64,000 nt of DNA from Halomonas korlensis (GTDB lineage Bacteria > Pseudomonadota > Gammaproteobacteria > Pseudomonadales > Halomonadaceae). This document shows, piece by piece, positions 63,412 through 64,000 of this stretch. Within the stretch, counting starts at the first letter, position 1. Every line of letters starts with the position of its first letter. The notes under the pieces are model-generated. The model did not search any database and was not told the DNA's origin. It saw only the letters and a list, made by a program, of their open reading frames with translations. The position numbers and the translations under genes were made by a program. The stretch is from NCBI RefSeq assembly GCF_900116705.1, contig NZ_FPBP01000005.1, positions 124,001-188,000 on the forward strand, written 5' to 3'.

Positions 63412-64000
63412 TTACTTGGAGGTCGGCATGACGAATTCGGCCCCGGCGTCGATGGAATCGGACCAACGCTGCATGATCGACTTCTGCTTGGTATAGAAGC
63501 GCACGCCCTCTTCGCCGTAGGCGTGGGTATCGCCGAACAACGAGCGCTTCCAGCCACCGAAGCCGTGCCAGGCCATGGGCACCGGAATCGGCACGTTGAT
63601 GCCGACCATGCCGACCTGGATGCGGCGGCCGAACTCGCGGGCCACGCTGCCGCTCTCGGTGAAGCAACTCACGCCGTTGCCAAACTCATGGTCATCGATC
63701 AGTTGGATGGCGGTCGCGATATCCGGCACCCGCACGCAGACCAGCACCGGGCCGAAGATTTCCTCTTTGTAGATGGTCATCTCCGGGGTGACGTGATCGA
63801 ACAGGGTACCGCCCATCCAGAAGCCTTCGGCACAGTCGTCACCGCTGCCCGAGGCATCGAAGTTGCGGCCGTCGACGACCAGCTTGGCGCCCTCTTCCAC
63901 GCCCTTTTCGATATAGCCGGTAATGCGCTGATGCGCCTGGGGCGTCACGATGGGGCCCATCTCGGCGTCAAGTTCCATGCCGTTCTTGATCGTCAGGGAC
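63412..64000 (-). CDS. mmsA: CoA-acylating methylmalonate/malonate-semialdehyde dehydrogenase (5' part outside window)
   Basis: Only the last 196 codons are in the window; the N-terminal part with the catalytic Cys lies beyond the right edge. The visible part has [36 protein letters not shown] and [20 protein letters not shown], followed by [20 protein letters not shown], all characteristic of MmsA. The enzyme converts (methyl)malonate semialdehyde and CoA to propionyl- or acetyl-CoA. Next to the GMC oxidoreductase it could act as DddC in 3-hydroxypropionate breakdown, or in valine or inositol catabolism. Confidence 0.93.
   Translation of the reverse strand, partial: SLTIKNGMELDAEMGPIVTPQAHQRITGYIEKGVEEGAKLVVDGRNFDASGSGDDCAEGFWMGGTLFDHVTPEMTIYKEEIFGPVLVCVRVPDIATAIQLIDDHEFGNGVSCFTESGSVAREFGRRIQVGMVGINVPIPVPMAWHGFGGWKRSLFGDTHAYGEEGVRFYTKQKSIMQRWSDSIDAGAEFVMPTSK

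Noticed and set aside
1-64000. CRISPR array, rRNA operon or prophage
   Set aside because: No regularly spaced repeats, no rRNA-like sequence, and no phage structural or integrase genes were seen.

Overview
The window is chromosomal DNA from a high-GC gammaproteobacterium, most likely a Halomonas-like member of the Halomonadaceae. This placement is inferred from protein content, not from a database search. E. coli-type gene neighbourhoods are recognisable (nudF-yqiB-cpdA, yqiA-parE, rppH-ptsP-lgt-thyA). The lifestyle signature is halophilic: a gamma-butyrobetaine/carnitine-to-glycine-betaine pathway, BCCT and SSS sodium-coupled transporters, a very acidic exported protein and a general porin. 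Almost all of the sequence is compact, ordinary core chromosome.

Layout. 1-19500: parC (cut by the window edge), parE, yqiA and pgi. Then cmoA, a phospholipase D-like gene and cmoB, followed by a membrane zinc protease, an APP1-type phosphatase, the first sulfate-activation pair cysD-cysN, cpdA-yqiB-nudF, greB, rsmC-cmoM and an amidase. 19617-22245: a tRNA-Arg(CCT) followed by a gene-poor, lower-GC accessory stretch with a 54-residue ORF, an NYN-domain nuclease gene with a near-consensus promoter, and possible gene remnants. 22246-32059: a Ca2+/Na+ antiporter, an unknown protein, the carnitine cluster cdhC-cdhA-cdhB-BCCT-butyrobetaine dioxygenase, and an XRE/cupin regulator with azlC-azlD behind a perfect 34-bp palindrome. 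32299-34786: four small stress-type genes (acidic exported protein, hemerythrin, DUF2892-like membrane protein, OBAP lipoprotein). 35055-41511: a second sulfate module with an SLC13/RCK permease, a transposase-derived DNA-binding protein, cysD, a fused cysNC and cysQ. 41523-49861: a diguanylate cyclase, porin, ProQ/FinO protein, folA-thyA, lgt and a receiver protein. 49981-59043: an NRDE protein, ptsP, rppH, a HAD phosphatase, mdh, a zinc ribbon, an esterase, a second SLC13/RCK permease and a cold-shock protein. 59748-64000: an SSS symporter with a 43-residue partner, then a GMC oxidoreductase and an mmsA-type dehydrogenase (cut by the edge), resembling the DddA/DddC pair of 3-hydroxypropionate catabolism.

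How the genes work together. CmoA, CmoB and CmoM make the (m)cmo5U wobble modification. Two independent ATP sulfurylases exist; only the second carries a fused APS kinase and is followed by CysQ, so it looks specialised for PAPS supply or cycling. Butyrobetaine dioxygenase, carnitine dehydrogenase, the beta-keto-acid cleavage enzyme and the thioesterase together convert gamma-butyrobetaine or carnitine to glycine betaine, with the BCCT carrier as the probable importer.

The best candidates for something undescribed are: the IS630-like protein with no catalytic residues, placed between a putative sulfate permease and cysDNC; the palindrome-controlled XRE-azlCD operon; the NYN/small-ORF locus next to tRNA-Arg; the receiver protein with a dead histidine-kinase dimerisation helix; and the phospholipase D-like gene inserted between cmoA and cmoB.
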